Source: Heterostelium album PN500 (taxonomy: Eukaryota > Evosea > Eumycetozoa > Acytosteliales > Acytosteliaceae). From it: a DNA stretch of 64,000 nucleotides. The stretch spans positions 806,001-870,000 of the forward strand of contig NW_008805076.1 in assembly GCF_000004825.1 (NCBI RefSeq). Reading direction: 5' to 3'. Shown here piece by piece: positions 25,053 to 36,978 of this stretch; position 1 is the stretch's first letter; each line of letters begins with the position of its first letter. The notes beneath the pieces were generated by a model, which worked only from the letters and a program-made list of their open reading frames with translations, searched no databases and was not told the DNA's origin. Made by a program: the position numbers and the translations under genes.

Positions 25053-28000
25053 TTATTCTTTATTAGTTTGTATGGTTGATGTGTGTCTCTTTAATTTTGC
25101 CTCCATTCGCTTGGCATCCTTTTTGAATTTTCTCTTTTTCATAAATAATACAGTTGCAGTTGCTAACGCTGCTATCAAAACAACACCTCCAACTACAACT
25201 CCAACAATAATCTTCCATGTATTCGATGACTTTTCACCACATGTTTTCTCTTGGTTGTCGACGTTGACTAAAGCACTAAAGTCTGGGTCAATCAAACATT
25301 CTCTACACATTGGAATATTGATACCAAGTAGAACATGACTTTCACTGGCGTTCGGTGATATAGTTTGGTTGATAAGTTGAACAGAAGAATAGGTGGGTCT
25401 TCCATTGGAAACTGCAATATTGGTGAATCTTCCGAAGAACTCTACATCGTTGCTAAAAACGCGGAGGAATTGAACTGTTATGTCATCTTTATCCTTGGTA
25501 ATTGAAATCGGTTCATTCGAACAGGAATCTAAACTTAAAGGTGACCTGTAAACAACTCTAAGATGTGAAAGCGAAGTCTGATAGACCCATCCAGTAATAT
25601 TGACGGAAATCTTGATGGAATTGGGTGCCAAGTCAATTACTTGTCCTCCAAATCCAATTTCTACAGAGGTCGATGTGTTTGTAATTAGAACTACCGATTC
25701 AATTGAAAGATTAGCGACTTGATTTCTGGTGTCAAACACATAGTATACTGATGATAGACCATCTACATTGGTGATTTGATCTATTGTCCAATTGCTAGTC
25801 ATCGGTATTTCCTTTAGAATAGCTTCGGTATCATCAATCTCTTGAATTGCAACAATCGAGAAATCAAAGTTGAATCCTTTGTAATTGATTGAAGCTGATG
25901 GCGTTGTATTGTTGACATTGATGTTTGGACCAGTTGCAATTTGTTGATTACATTTGACACCATAGTAACCACTTCCTTTGTCACATACACATTTTCCTTC
26001 TTCACTACACTGTCCATGCCCAGAACAATTTTCATAGATTCTCTTACAATAGTCAATGGTGTCCTCAGGTGGAGGAAGAATTACCACAACCGAGTTGGAT
26101 ACAAAGTAGAATCCACGGTCAGAGACATTGAGAGATTGGTAACCGACTGAAAAAGGTCCTTCAATGTAGCATGTGATAAAGAAGGGGCCATCGTCAGTCT
26201 TTAAACAAGGTTTGCCTCCAATCATGGTAGAAGTATTGCTTGTACCTGAGAAACTACCAGAGAGAGTGACAACACCTCCATCTACCGTAAGTCCAGACGC
26301 TGCGGTTACAATAGGGAATTCCAAAACTAAATTAGAATTTACCGAGACTGCGCTGTAAGGATCACTAATTGTAATATTCTTTAGACCACCTTGGACTGGA
26401 TCACATAAACTATCGTATTTATAAATATCTGGTGGACCAATTGCCAAATTCGAAGTTGGTGGAGAGAGTGCCAATCCTACTGAAACACACTGTGCCCCAT
26501 CTAACCAATAGTCTAAATACATATTGAAACCAAAGGTTAAATTGAGCGTTGATTGAATGAAAACACCACTTGGAGTTTGGTATAGGCTGGCCTCTAGTAT
26601 AACGATACTTCTAATTTCCCAAGTGATATCAATCGATACATTCGCGGCGATAGAGAGTACAACATTTGCTTTATTCGGCAAACCAGTAATATTAAACAAG
26701 AATTTCTCGTTGATCTTCAATAATGTAAGTCTTGGGTCATAGTCATTTCGGTAAGCCCAACCCAAATTACTTCCAACAATTGTAATCTTATTAGGATCAT
26801 AAGTTACATAATGCTTGGTATAATTTAATTCTAAAATGAAGAAGATTTAATTAATATTGCTAATTTGCTATGAATAGAATAGAAATACTTACTACATGAA
26901 TATGTAGAAGGATTAAATGTTTGAAAGAAAGGGGTACTTCTAAAATCAGAAGCACCAGGTACATTATATGCTTTTAAATAGCATTTGAAACATTCTGGAA
27001 TATCTTGAAGAGAGGTAGATTGTGCTAATATAGCTGTAGCATGACATGCTTCATCTGTGATGTTAGTTATACCAACGTTGCCACCAATATTGATTGAGTT
27101 AAATATTGAATCATAATAAGAATCTGGAACTGTACCACTAAGATTATTACCAAACAATGATAATGAAGCAGATCTAGTAAATGGGGTTTGTACAGTAAAG
27201 ATTGGGAATGTCGCAAGATTTGAATAAGAATATCCACTATAATAATAATTTAAAAAGTTAATAATGAAAAAATCAAGAATAGTTTGATATTTTTTTTTTT
27301 ATAATTTACATTGAAGCTGTCTTATTTGAAATGACAGAGTATGGGAAATCAGAAAATACATTATTACGTGAAGAACTAAATATACTATATTTATATAAAG
27401 TTTTCATTATGCAATGTTAAAACTCAAATAATATTTAATATTATATATATTTAATTTTAACATACCCCAAACTATATATTGAAAGATTCTGAGGTGAAAA
27501 AGATGATATCGGACCATTAATATCTAATAAATAGAAAGCGTCCGCCTTTGAACCACTTAAAGTAAAACCAGGAGGAGTGACAGTACTTTCTGTGTAACTA
27601 TATACTTGACTATAAAAGGTTTTAATTAATTATTTAAATTTGTTAAATTATTAAATAAATATTGCTTGGTATTATTTTTTAAACTTACAGTGATTTTAAA
27701 TATGTTGTATCAATATTTATAAAAGTATTCTTATTAAACAAAGTAAGAGTCCTATAGTGTTTAAATAAGAATTGTTAAAAAAATAAAATATAAAAAAAAG
27801 GAAAATCTATGATAATTACAAAACAAGAGGAGTTTGAATATTTGGCATTAATATACTTGAATCAAAAGTGATAGAGGTATCATTCATTCCTAAACCGATA
27901 TTCCTAAATACATTTTTAATATTATATTAATATTATCTCTTTTTAATATTTAAAGATATACTACCTACAAATAAGAAATTCTAGAAACTGCATTTGGGTT

Positions 28001-28785
28001 GTATTCTAATGATAACAAAGGACTCAATGCAAGACTTTTTGAAAAATAGTAAAATTTTCATTAGAAATTGATTTATCAATCTTATAAATATTATTATTCC
28101 TTACTTTAGACTAGATAAAAAATAGGGGGGATGAAGTATATAGTTAGGTACCACTGTAAGTGACTTTGCACTTAGTGTTAGAGAAGTCAGTAAAGGAAGC
28201 TGACTTATAGCTGGTGGAATAGTGGTCATTTCATGGTCAACATGGACGAGATAATTTAAAGCCGGGAATCCAATCGGTTTAATTAAATTGATTAAACTTA
28301 AAGTTGGATCATAGATGGAAATCTGTTTTTTGTTAAATGAGAATCTGGTCATCTTTGGGAAAGTAAAAGTATCAAGAGTCTTATTTGGTTGTCCATTGTC
28401 AACAAACGGGCTATTATCATCTTCAAAATAACTGTGTTTGATGAAATAGAATTAATAATTAATTTTTTGTAAATACTATTATTCCAATAAACAAATACCT
28501 ACATTTCTGTGATAGAGTTACTAATATCACATTTTATTGTGATTCCTCCAGTTAGTGCACCACATTGCAAATTCAAAATGTTGAAATTTATCTTGTATTG
28601 TTGAATAATCCAATTGACAGAAGAAACTAAAGATGAAAAAATTTAAAAATTATTAACAATTTTTATTTTTTAAATTATAAAAATTACTATTCGGATATAA
28701 ACTTACTTTCTTCTTGGGAAATACCATTTACCAAATAAAGATTCAAAAAACTTAAAAAAAGTAATAAATAAAAGATATTTTTCAT
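25053..28785 (-). CDS. ComC/EGF-like single-pass cell-surface protein with LRR-like and E-set regions
   Basis: Ten exons on the minus strand (28785-28707, 28626-28503, 28431-28105, 28034-27969, 27903-27820, 27751-27689, 27609-27466, 27384-27310, 27236-26893, 26830-25053) give 1027 residues. The exon 8 start could instead be 27375, nine bases shorter. A signal peptide (MKNIFYLLLFLSFLNLYL) is followed by an extracellular head beginning LNLQCGAL. Leucine-rich-like segments come next, then IPT/E-set-like repeats (KITIVGSNLG), and an EGF-like motif with C-x-C spacing near residues 695-735. After that come a ComC-type beta domain, a transmembrane helix at about 976-1002 and a short basic cytosolic tail. 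This layout belongs to the expanded dictyostelid surface-protein family that includes ComC and resembles Tgr proteins. A role in cell-cell recognition or communication is inferred from family membership only. Confidence 0.85.
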
Positions 28786-29462
28786 TTTAGTATCGACCTT
28801 CTGTTTACGAAAAAATAAATAATGTGATCTTTTTTTTTTGTAACCAATTATCAAGATTAAGATGGTGGAATTTAAAAAAATTAATAAAATGTACTTTGAA
28901 AACCGAAAAGAATCAAGATATTAATAAAAAACTGATCAAAAAATCTGATAATTCCTTAAAGTTTTAAAGAACTGCACCCCGCCTGGAATGTCTTCAAAAA
29001 TAATAAAAAAAATAAAAAAAAACCATCAAACCCCAAATTTTGGTTTTTCTTCGTTTCAATTATCCTAATTTGGAACAAAAAAAAAAGTTTAAAAAAAAAT
29101 AAAACAGAATCAAGAGTTCAGCCTGTTTTTAAATCATAATCTATTATTAAACAACCTCAAACACTTCTTTTGCAGAACTTAAAGAAACGATTAAAATAAT
29201 CTCAATTAGACAAAGAGAATATAATGTGTTCAATTAAATTTAACAGCTTTATAAATTTTTTTTGTTTTTTTTTTAGTTTACAATGTTCTTCATTTTTAAT
29301 AGTAGAATGAGGGACAAAAATTTAAAATAACCTGGTTTCATTGTAATAACCAAATTTGAGCCATCAGATAATAGCTATTGAACAAAATGTAAACGACTTC
29401 ATTGTAACAAAAACAGTAACAAAACATCACACCCTTCAGATAGATAATGAATTATTTAATAA
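28786..29462. other. Divergent intergenic region
   Basis: Spacer between the ComC/EGF gene and the start of the CBM49 upstream repeat. It contains several T- and A-runs (for example 29255-29275) and no credible gene. The frame at 29356-29544 has no ATG and no domain. Confidence 0.4.
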
Positions 29463-29888
29463 AAAGCCTAGAAATAGAAATAATATATTAGAAATCAATA
29501 TTTTAATAGATACGTTACAATGCATATATCTACAGAATTTATAGAAAATGATAATGAAATGTTATAAATAATTTTGATTACCAAATAAAACATTTAACAA
29601 CTTGACTTTATTTGGATTAAAGATTTAATAGTTTTAAAAGTAAAATCTTTAAATATCAATTGATAATGGGGATTGTAATACAAAAATTTTAAATTTTATA
29701 TATTGTGGGTTATACAATATTTTTTATCTATAACTCAAAATTAATGGACAAACTATATTATTATGGAGTTAAATTGATTAGAGAATATGTAAAGAGAAAA
29801 GACAAGTATAAATAGGAATGGTTTATATTGGATAAACTCATAACATTCTACAAACTAATAAAATTACAAAGTCAGAAATACAAAGAAA
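29463..29888 (+). repeat. CBM49 upstream repeat and promoter, copy A
   Basis: About 425 bp shared, with indels, with the upstream regions of the other CBM49 genes at 39370-39703 and 44926-45353 (both inverted). Landmarks are the GCCTAGAAATAGAAATAATA block at the distal end, a core with TTAACAACTTGACTTTATTTG (29542-29670), an inverted ACCCACAA near 29703, and a TATAAATAG box at 29805-29815. The region ends at the ATG of CBM49 copy 1. Shared TATA position and spacing suggest it is the promoter that was duplicated with the gene. Confidence 0.75.
29805..29815 (+). promoter_or_regulatory. Probable TATA box of CBM49 copy 1
   Basis: AGTATAAATAG lies about 75 bp before the ATG and is conserved at the same place in copies 3 and 4. 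Confidence 0.6.
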
Positions 29889-30342
29889 ATGAAAGTTTTA
29901 ATTGCTCTTTTTGTTTTGATGGCAGTTGCCTTTACCAGTGCACACTACAGCTGTGGTGCCAACATCTGCAATCCATATTACTCATGTGTTTTGGATGGAC
30001 ATGATTACGGATGTATCTTTAGATGTGATCGTGTTACATTGACACAAAAGATTGTCAAACAATGGACTGATGACAACGGAAGCAAACCATACACTCAAGT
30101 GGAAGTCACCATCAGAAACAACGGTCCAAGATCAGTCAACCAAGTTGTTATCGGTGCTGCCGATGGTACTTTGAACATTAAGAGATGCAACTTCCATCTG
30201 GAACATTGCTGTTGTCGGTGCTGATTTCACACTCCCATCGTATGCCTCAACATTGGGTGCTGGTCAAACATTCACTTTCGGATACATCAACAAAGGTAAT
30301 CAACCAGCCAACATGTACCTCAAGTATGCTCATGTCCTCTAA
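29889..30342 (+). pseudogene. Secreted CBM49-type cellulose-binding protein, copy 1, frameshifted
   Basis: Close copy of the intact gene at 44473-44925. The start, signal peptide (MKVLIALFVLMAVAFTSA) and first half are intact. One extra A near 30180-30181 (ACATTAAGAGATG against ACATTAGAGACG) shifts the frame, so the predicted product ends early after about 111 residues. It then loses the second half of the CBM49 beta-sandwich, including the LPSYASTLGAGQTFTFGYI strand pair. The original stop is still present at 30340-30342, and the total length is exactly one base longer than the intact copy. The promoter is well preserved, so a truncated secreted peptide could still be made. A one-base sequencing or assembly error in a repeated gene is the main alternative. 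Confidence 0.75.
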
Positions 30343-30529
30343 ATTGTTTGATTGAGTTTCCAACCATATCCATCTATCTATTTATTAAAATTATTAAATT
30401 AATTTTAATAAAGATCACCTTACAATTTTTTAAAATAAACATTTATTACATTTGTAAAAAAATACCACCTATTTTTTTCTTTTTTTTTTAGAATTTGAAA
30501 ATAAGATTAAAAAAAAGATTAGAAATAAG

Positions 30530-32289
30530 ATGTTTAATAATAATAATAATAATAAAGAACAAACTTTAATTGATTTGGAATGTTCAGAACATAAAAAGGT
30601 GTTTGAATATATATGTTTAAAGTGCAATAATCTATTTTGCTACCGATGTGCCAATAATCATACAAAATCACACGCACAACACCATTGTGATCATATCGAT
30701 GAAATCAAATCACATTTAAATTCAACCAATTTATCTTTTAATACTAAGAATAATAATAATACCAGTAATCAAGATAATTACATTCGATTACGTATCGATA
30801 ATTTATGGTTAAAGATTAAAAGCTCATCAAAACAAATCGAATCATTTGAACAAAACATCGATGAAATCAGCAATCACTTTCAACAACTTCATCAATATCT
30901 AATTGTTGAAGAACATAAACTAAAGAAACCAATCATTAATAATATTGATGAATTAAAGGAGGAAATCAATCAACAACTTGATCAATTGAAATCGATCATC
31001 AACATTGTAGATCTATATCAACATCATTATAATCAACAACCAAATAATGAAAATGATAGTAGTAATTTAGAAGATATTGGCAATAATGATGATATTACCG
31101 AAAGATATTCAATAGAGTCAATCATTAAAAGCATTCAAATATCACAAACAATCATTGAATTTATAGATAGTAATAATAAAACGATCTTTAATCAACATAA
31201 CAATAATAATATGATAAACTATTATAAAGATAATATAGATAACATAGATTCAGTCATTCTGATGTCAATCAAATTACATAATAATAGATTTCAATCAAAG
31301 ATAAACAACAACAACAACATTTCAAGCAGTAGCATTATATCGAAAGTTATTGCAACGAAACGATATGATAACTATTTGGTGACAACAATGTTTAAAGAAG
31401 GTGAAATCAATTTACTTAACCAATTACTACAACAATCAATAATTGTATCATTGAAATCACAAGAAACAACTTCAAATATTACTAAGAAAGCTCATACCAA
31501 CGATATAGAGATTACAAAGCGATATATGCCAGAATTGTTTGATGACCATTGCTTTTATCTTTGTAAATTGGTAATTGTTGGTGATCCAAGCGTTGGAAAG
31601 GTAAACTTTAAACTAAATATAAAATAGATTCTTATTGCAATATCTTAATATTAATAATCAATTGAATAGTCTTCAATCCTGAAAAGATTCACAGATGATC
31701 GATACGATCCATCGATTCTTCTGACAATCAATGTTGACTTTGGAATTAGAACGATCGAGCATGAATCACTCAAATATAAACTGCAAATTTGGGATATTGC
31801 TGGCCAGTCTGCATTTAGAACTGTGACAAATTCCTACTTTCTGGGTGCCAATGCTTTTCTAATTGTATATGATGTCAGCTATGAACGATCTTTTAACAGT
31901 AAGAGAATGAGAAGGTGTTATTAATGATATTTAACCAAATTTACTAATTGTAATTTAACCAATCTACTAAAGATTTAAGAGAATGGCTCACACGTATTAG
32001 CATCAATCAAGAGGCAATCAAAATTATTGTTGGCACTAAGAGTGATCATCCAAAGAGAGTGATTCAATACCAACAAGGCAAAGAGTTGGCTGACGAATTG
32101 GGTTTGGATTTCTTTGAGATATCAGCAAAGACTGGACAAGGTGTTGATGCTGCATTCACCAGTATCGTTGATAGATTTAAACATTGTATTCTTGATGAGC
32201 ATGGTGATCTAGTTTATGTCAACGGTCTTAAGAAGAAAACTAACAATAATAATCCCAAAGGTGGAATTCTCTCTTTTTTTAAAAGATAA
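30530..32289 (+). CDS. B-box zinc finger - coiled coil - Rab-like GTPase fusion, copy 1
   Basis: Three exons (30530-31600, 31670-31898, 31973-32289) encode 538 residues. The N-terminus has a B-box zinc finger (CSEH, then CLKC, CYRC and following His). A long Asn/Gln-rich helical region with coiled-coil character (about 90-330) follows, then a C-terminal small-GTPase domain from about residue 348. The GTPase motifs are G1 GDPSVGKS (split exactly at the exon 1/2 junction), G3 DIAGQ, G4 TKSD and G5 SAK, closest in style to Rab proteins. It ends in LSFFKR with no cysteine, so no prenyl anchor is expected. B-box plus coiled coil plus GTPase recalls animal TRIM23, which carries an Arf domain, but there is no RING and the GTPase type differs. 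The function is unknown. All GTP-binding motifs are present, so nucleotide binding is likely. Confidence 0.85.
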
Positions 32290-32689
32290 GAGTATTCGTA
32301 CCAAAGCAACACAAGAGAGAATATAGCTACAGCTTTATAAATAAATACATTGTAAGATTACAACAATTGGTAGCACAGGACATCAGAGTAATCATACTGT
32401 CAGAGCAATAGTGAAATGAAGAGGAACAAACTTGCATGGTCCATCAAATGATTAAAAATCAAAAAAAAAAAAGGAAAAGATTGATTAAAAGTATTGATAC
32501 AGTATGCAAATATCTATACTTTTATAGAAAATGATAATGAAATGTTATAAAACAATTTGATTACCAAATAAAACATTTAACAACTTGACTTTATTTGGAT
32601 TAAAGATTTGAATAGTTTTAAAAAGTAAAATCTTTAAATTTCAATTGATAATGGGTAATATCATACACATAATTTAAAATTAAATTGAG
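32290..32689 (+). repeat. Spacer with CBM49 upstream repeat, copy B
   Basis: 3' flank of the first B-box/GTPase gene, including a poly(A) run at 32461-32472. The core of the CBM49 upstream repeat follows (32525-32655; TTAACAACTTGACTTTATTTG block and TCAATTGATAATGGG end). The TATA-proximal part is missing: the repeat runs almost directly into the truncated CBM49 copy 2. Confidence 0.7.
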
Positions 32690-32908
32690 GGTCCAAGATC
32701 AGTCAATCAAGTTGTTATCGGTGCTGCCGATGGTACTTTGAACATTAGAGATGCCACTTCCATCTGGAACATTGCTGTTGTCGGTGCTGATTTCACACTT
32801 CCATCGTATGCCTCAACATTGGGTGCTGGTCAAACCTTCACTTTCGGATACATCAACAAAGGTACTCAACCAGCCAACATGTACCTCAAATACGCTCATG
32901 TCCTCTAA
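32690..32908 (+). pseudogene. CBM49-type gene, copy 2, 5'-truncated
   Basis: Only the last 72 codons and the stop of the CBM49 gene remain, beginning GPRSVNQVVIG and ending YLKYAHVL. The frame is intact, and the sequence at the frameshift site of copy 1 is the normal one. The signal peptide, Cys-rich N-terminal part and proximal promoter are gone. The left break is at about 32690, directly next to the core upstream repeat. This suggests an internal deletion between the promoter core and the middle of the gene. Confidence 0.8.
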
Positions 32909-33069
32909 ATTGTTTGATTGATTTCCAACCATATCCATCTATCTATTTATTAATAAAGATCACCAAATTCAAAAATTTTTCCACAAACAAACATTGGTAT
33001 GTGGTATCATATTTTTTCTTTTTTTTTTTAGATTTTGAAAATAAGATTAAAAAAAAGATTAGAAATAAG

Positions 33070-34871
33070 ATGTTTAATAATAATAATAATAATAAAGAAC
33101 AAACTTTAATTGATTTGGAATGTTCAGAACATAAAAAGGTGTTTGAATATATATGTTTAAAGTGCAATGATCTATTTTGCTACCGATGTGCCAATAATCA
33201 TACAAAATCACACTCACAACACCATTGTGATCATATCGATGAAATCAAATCACATTTAAATTCAACCAATTTATCTTTAAATACTAAGAATAATAATAAG
33301 ACCAGTAATAAAGATATTGATAATAAAGATAATTATATACAATTACATATCGATAATTTATGGTTAAAGATTAAAAGTTCATCAAAACAAATCGAATCAT
33401 TCGAACAAAACATCGATGAAATCAGCAATCACTTTCAACAACTTCATAAATATCTAATTGTTGAAGAACATAAACTAAAGAAACCAATCATTAATAATAT
33501 TGATGAATTAAAGGAGGAAATCAATCAACAACTTGATCAATTGAAATCGATTACCAACATTGTAGATCTATATCAACAACACCATTATAATCAACAACAA
33601 CAACCAAATAATGAAAATGATAGTAGTAATTTAGAATATATTGGCAATAATGATGATCTTACTGAAAGATATTCAATAGAGTCAATCATTAAAAGCATTC
33701 AAATATCACAAACAATCATTGAATTTATAGATAGTAATAATAAAACGATCTTTAATCAACATAACAATAATAATATGATAAACTATTATAAAGATAATAT
33801 AGATAACATAGATTCAGTCATTCTGATGTCAATCAAATTACATAATAATAGATTTCAATCAAAGATAAACAACAACAACAACATTTCAAGCAGTAGCATT
33901 ATATCGAAAGTTATTGCAACGAAACGATATGATAACTATTTGGTGACAACAATGTTTAAAGAAGGTGAAATCAATTTACTTAACCAATTACTACAACAAT
34001 CAATAATTGTATCATTGAAATCACAAGAAACAACCTCAAATATTACTAAGAAAGCTCAAACCAACGATATAGAGATTACAAAGCGATATATGCGAGAAGT
34101 CGATGGCAATTGCTATTATCGTTTTAAATTGGTAATTGTTGGTGATTCAAACGTTGGAAAGGTAAACTTTAAACTAAATATAAAATAGATTCTTATTGCA
34201 ATATCTTAATATTAATAATCAATTGAATAGTCTGCAATATGGAAAAGATTCATAGATGATCGATACGATCCAAAGATTCTTGAAACAATGTATGTCGACT
34301 TTAGTTATAGAACGATCGAGCATGAATCAATCAATTATAACCTGCAAATTTGGGATACCCCTTGCCACTTTACAACAGATAGAGATGTACAATTCTTAAA
34401 GGGTACAGATGCTTTTCTAATTGTATATGATGTCAACGATGAACGATCTTTTAAAAGTAAGTAAGAGAATGAGAATGAGAAGGTGTTTATTAATGATATT
34501 TAACCAAATTTACTAAATTGTAATTTAACCAATCTACTAAAGATGTAATTACATTCTCGAGTTATCTCACATTTTTTAACATCTCTAATCAAGAGGCAAT
34601 CAAAATTATAGTTGGCAATAAGAGTGATCATCCAAAGAGAGTGATTCAATACCAACAAGGCAAAGAGTTGGCTGACGAATTGGGTTTGGATTTCTTTGAG
34701 ATATCAGCAAAGACTGGACAAGGTGTTGATGCTGCATTCGTCAGTATCGTTGATAGATTTAAACATTATATTCTCGATGAGCATGGTGATCTTGTTTATG
34801 TCAACGGTCTAAAAAAGAAAACTAACAATAATAATTCTAAAGGTGGAATTCTCTCTTTTCTTAAAAGATAA
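33070..34871 (+). CDS. B-box zinc finger - coiled coil - Rab-like GTPase fusion, copy 2, with degenerate switch motifs
   Basis: Three exons (33070-34161, 34231-34456, 34543-34871) encode 548 residues. The start is the ATG matching copy 1; the frame is open upstream but that part is T-rich spacer. B-box and coiled-coil regions are nearly identical to copy 1, with small in-frame indels such as an extra KDIDN block. The GTPase half differs. G1 is GDSNVGKS and G4 is NKSD, the canonical form. G3 reads DTPCH instead of DxxGQ, losing both the glycine that senses gamma-phosphate and the catalytic glutamine. Switch I also differs. The last 75 residues again match copy 1. It should bind nucleotide poorly or hydrolyse it slowly, acting as a fixed-state or pseudo-GTPase. 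The reading frame is fully open and splice sites are kept, so it is not an obvious pseudogene. Confidence 0.85.
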
Positions 34872-35984
34872 TATTCGTACCAAAGAAGCAGCACAAGAGA
34901 GAATATAGCTACAACTTTATAAATAAATACATTAGGGTGTACTAAAAATAAAAAAAAAATGAAAAAAAAAATTGTTTGGTGTTAAACAATCAAATTTTTT
35001 TAATATTGAAATTTTTTTATTTAATTTTGTACATTTAAGTACTCTGCTCTGAGAGGACCACCATTAAGAATATTGGTAATATTTATTTATAGTTGATATT
35101 GAAACTCCATACTTTTCAGAAACGAATTCTTCATTTCCATGTTGAGAGTTTCTCAGCTATGAGTTTAAAAAAATTGTTTTGTTCTTCCATCTTCGAATAA
35201 AAAAATTAAAATAACAGAGAAAAAATGAAATTAGAGATGTACTATCTTCAAAAAATGTGTCAATTCAATTTAAATATGCTAAAAAAATTGAATTGTACCA
35301 TTTTTAGATCCAGTATATCAAATGTACTAAAACTACTAAAATAAGTAATTTTTTGGTGGAACATGCAACTAAAAATCAAAAAAAAAAAAAAAAAAAAAAT
35401 TGGTTGAAAAGATAAAAAGTATCTTTTAATGATATGTTTTTTTTAAATAAAATATATATCTATGTTTTAAATCTTTTGTACAAATAATTTTTAATTGATT
35501 TGGAATGTTCAAAACATAAAAGGTGTTTGAATAATAATAACATAAAATACATTGAGCCTTCAACATTGGAGTCAACAGACACAACAATAGTTTGATTTAA
35601 ATTGTAAATCATTTGAATAGTTATCCTTTATTGTCAATCATTTCAGCTGAGTGCAATATGTTAAAGTTGTTATTTGTTTTCAATAGTAAATATATATAGT
35701 ATACTAAAGTAAATGAAATTGAGAGAGAAGAATTGGAAGGTTTATAATATGAAAATTACTTATTACTGAATCGTTAAATAATATTATTATTGGGGAGTGG
35801 AGTTTGTTTAATTTAATTTAATATTGATTGGTTGGTGGTTGATAGATTGTTGTATTGAAATTGAACAACGATTGTGTGAATATTCTTTACATTTTGTTTG
35901 TTTTTGATTTGATTTGTATTGTTTGATTGTTGATTGTATGTTCTCGAATGATAATTATTAAAAAAGTAAACCTAATGTGTTACT
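34872..35984. other. Intergenic region with a B-box/GTPase gene remnant
   Basis: Between two convergent genes. At about 35491-35535 there is a short remnant of the 5' coding part of the B-box/GTPase gene (TTAATTGATTTGGAATGTTC, then CATAAAAGGTGTTTGAATA), with a base missing in the lysine codons. An A-run occupies 35378-35399. Otherwise no gene is seen. Confidence 0.55.
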
Positions 35985-36978
35985 CTATAAATCATCATTC
36001 ATAATAAATCTGTTTCCTTCTGATTGTCTACCATAATAAACATAGTTGCTAACAGTAAATCCTGATTTTCCTTGACCTTCCTCTGTCAACTCCTGTGGTA
36101 ATGCTCTAAATGATTCTTCTTCTTCCTCTTCTTTTGGAATCTATATTGTTAATTAAAGTTATTGATAGATTGATTAATTTATGTAAAGATACGAATGAAT
36201 GGATATTATATTTATAATTACATCTTGTTGGGTTGGACGAGCAGCAAAAGCAAAAGCACCCAATCTGAGTGCTTCTTTCTTTTCGTCTTGAGTCGCTTCG
36301 TTGAAATCCAAAAACTTTAAATTCTTGAGGTTCGACAATACGTAATATCTATATTTTTGGTAGTCACCGAAATCGGTTCCAGTGAAGTAGTAACTCGGAC
36401 ATGCTGGATTCTTTAACAGACTGAGATGTGTCAAATTTGGGAATTTATCTTTAATTGATTCAATGAATAACTTTAAATCATCGATCTAATAATTAATTAT
36501 AAAGAGAATGAATGTTAATTACCGATCTACAGATTTTACAAATAAAGATTTTCCTTTTTTTTTTTCAAAAAACTTACATTATTATTATTTAAAGAAAGTG
36601 TTTTCAATGTTGGAAGATGAGGAAATGAATTTTCACTTCCAATTTGATTGTTATCCAATACCAATGATTGTAATCTTGTCAGATTATCAATAGATTCTAC
36701 TTTCCTATAAAAATAATAATAAAATAAACAACAATTAATGACTATTATTCATAATACCTATCATTGTCACTGTTTTTTTAGACTTACTTAATATTATTAT
36801 AACTTAAATCTAATTGAGTAACATTTGGATTATTTTTAAAAAGATGTACTGGCATACTGTCAAAGTCTTGACCTGGACATGCTATTGATTCTTGCATTTC
36901 TTCTATTTCTGTATCTTTTAACTCTTCTAAATATGAACTCTTTTGTTTATTCTTATTGCTATTTTTATTACTATCGAC
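35985..36978 (-). CDS. LRMDA-like leucine-rich-repeat protein (first exon not found)
   Basis: Four minus-strand exons close in phase: 36978-36788, 36704-36578, 36485-36222 and 36140-35985, encoding about 245 residues. The first ends the acceptor at ATAG|GTCGAT, with a stop just upstream in frame, so at least one more 5' exon is missing. Leucine-rich repeats include VTQLDLSYNNIK, LQSLVLDNNQI and LKTLSLNNNN. They are followed by LTHLSLLKNPACPSYYF and YYVLSNLKNLKFLD, the LRR-capping type of ending. This pattern resembles animal LRMDA (C10orf11), a small LRR protein linked to melanosome formation and Rab interaction. The tail is acidic (EEEEEE) and ends in NDDL. The resemblance is judged by eye, so the function is only suggested. 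The start may lie within 36979-38000. Confidence 0.75.

Noticed and set aside
30521-31600. Classical animal TRIM protein
   Set aside because: No RING finger precedes the B-box, and the GTPase is Rab-like rather than Arf.
32914-33069. N-terminal extension of the second B-box/GTPase gene
   Set aside because: Open only by chance through T-rich spacer; copy 1 fixes the start at the MFNNNN methionine.
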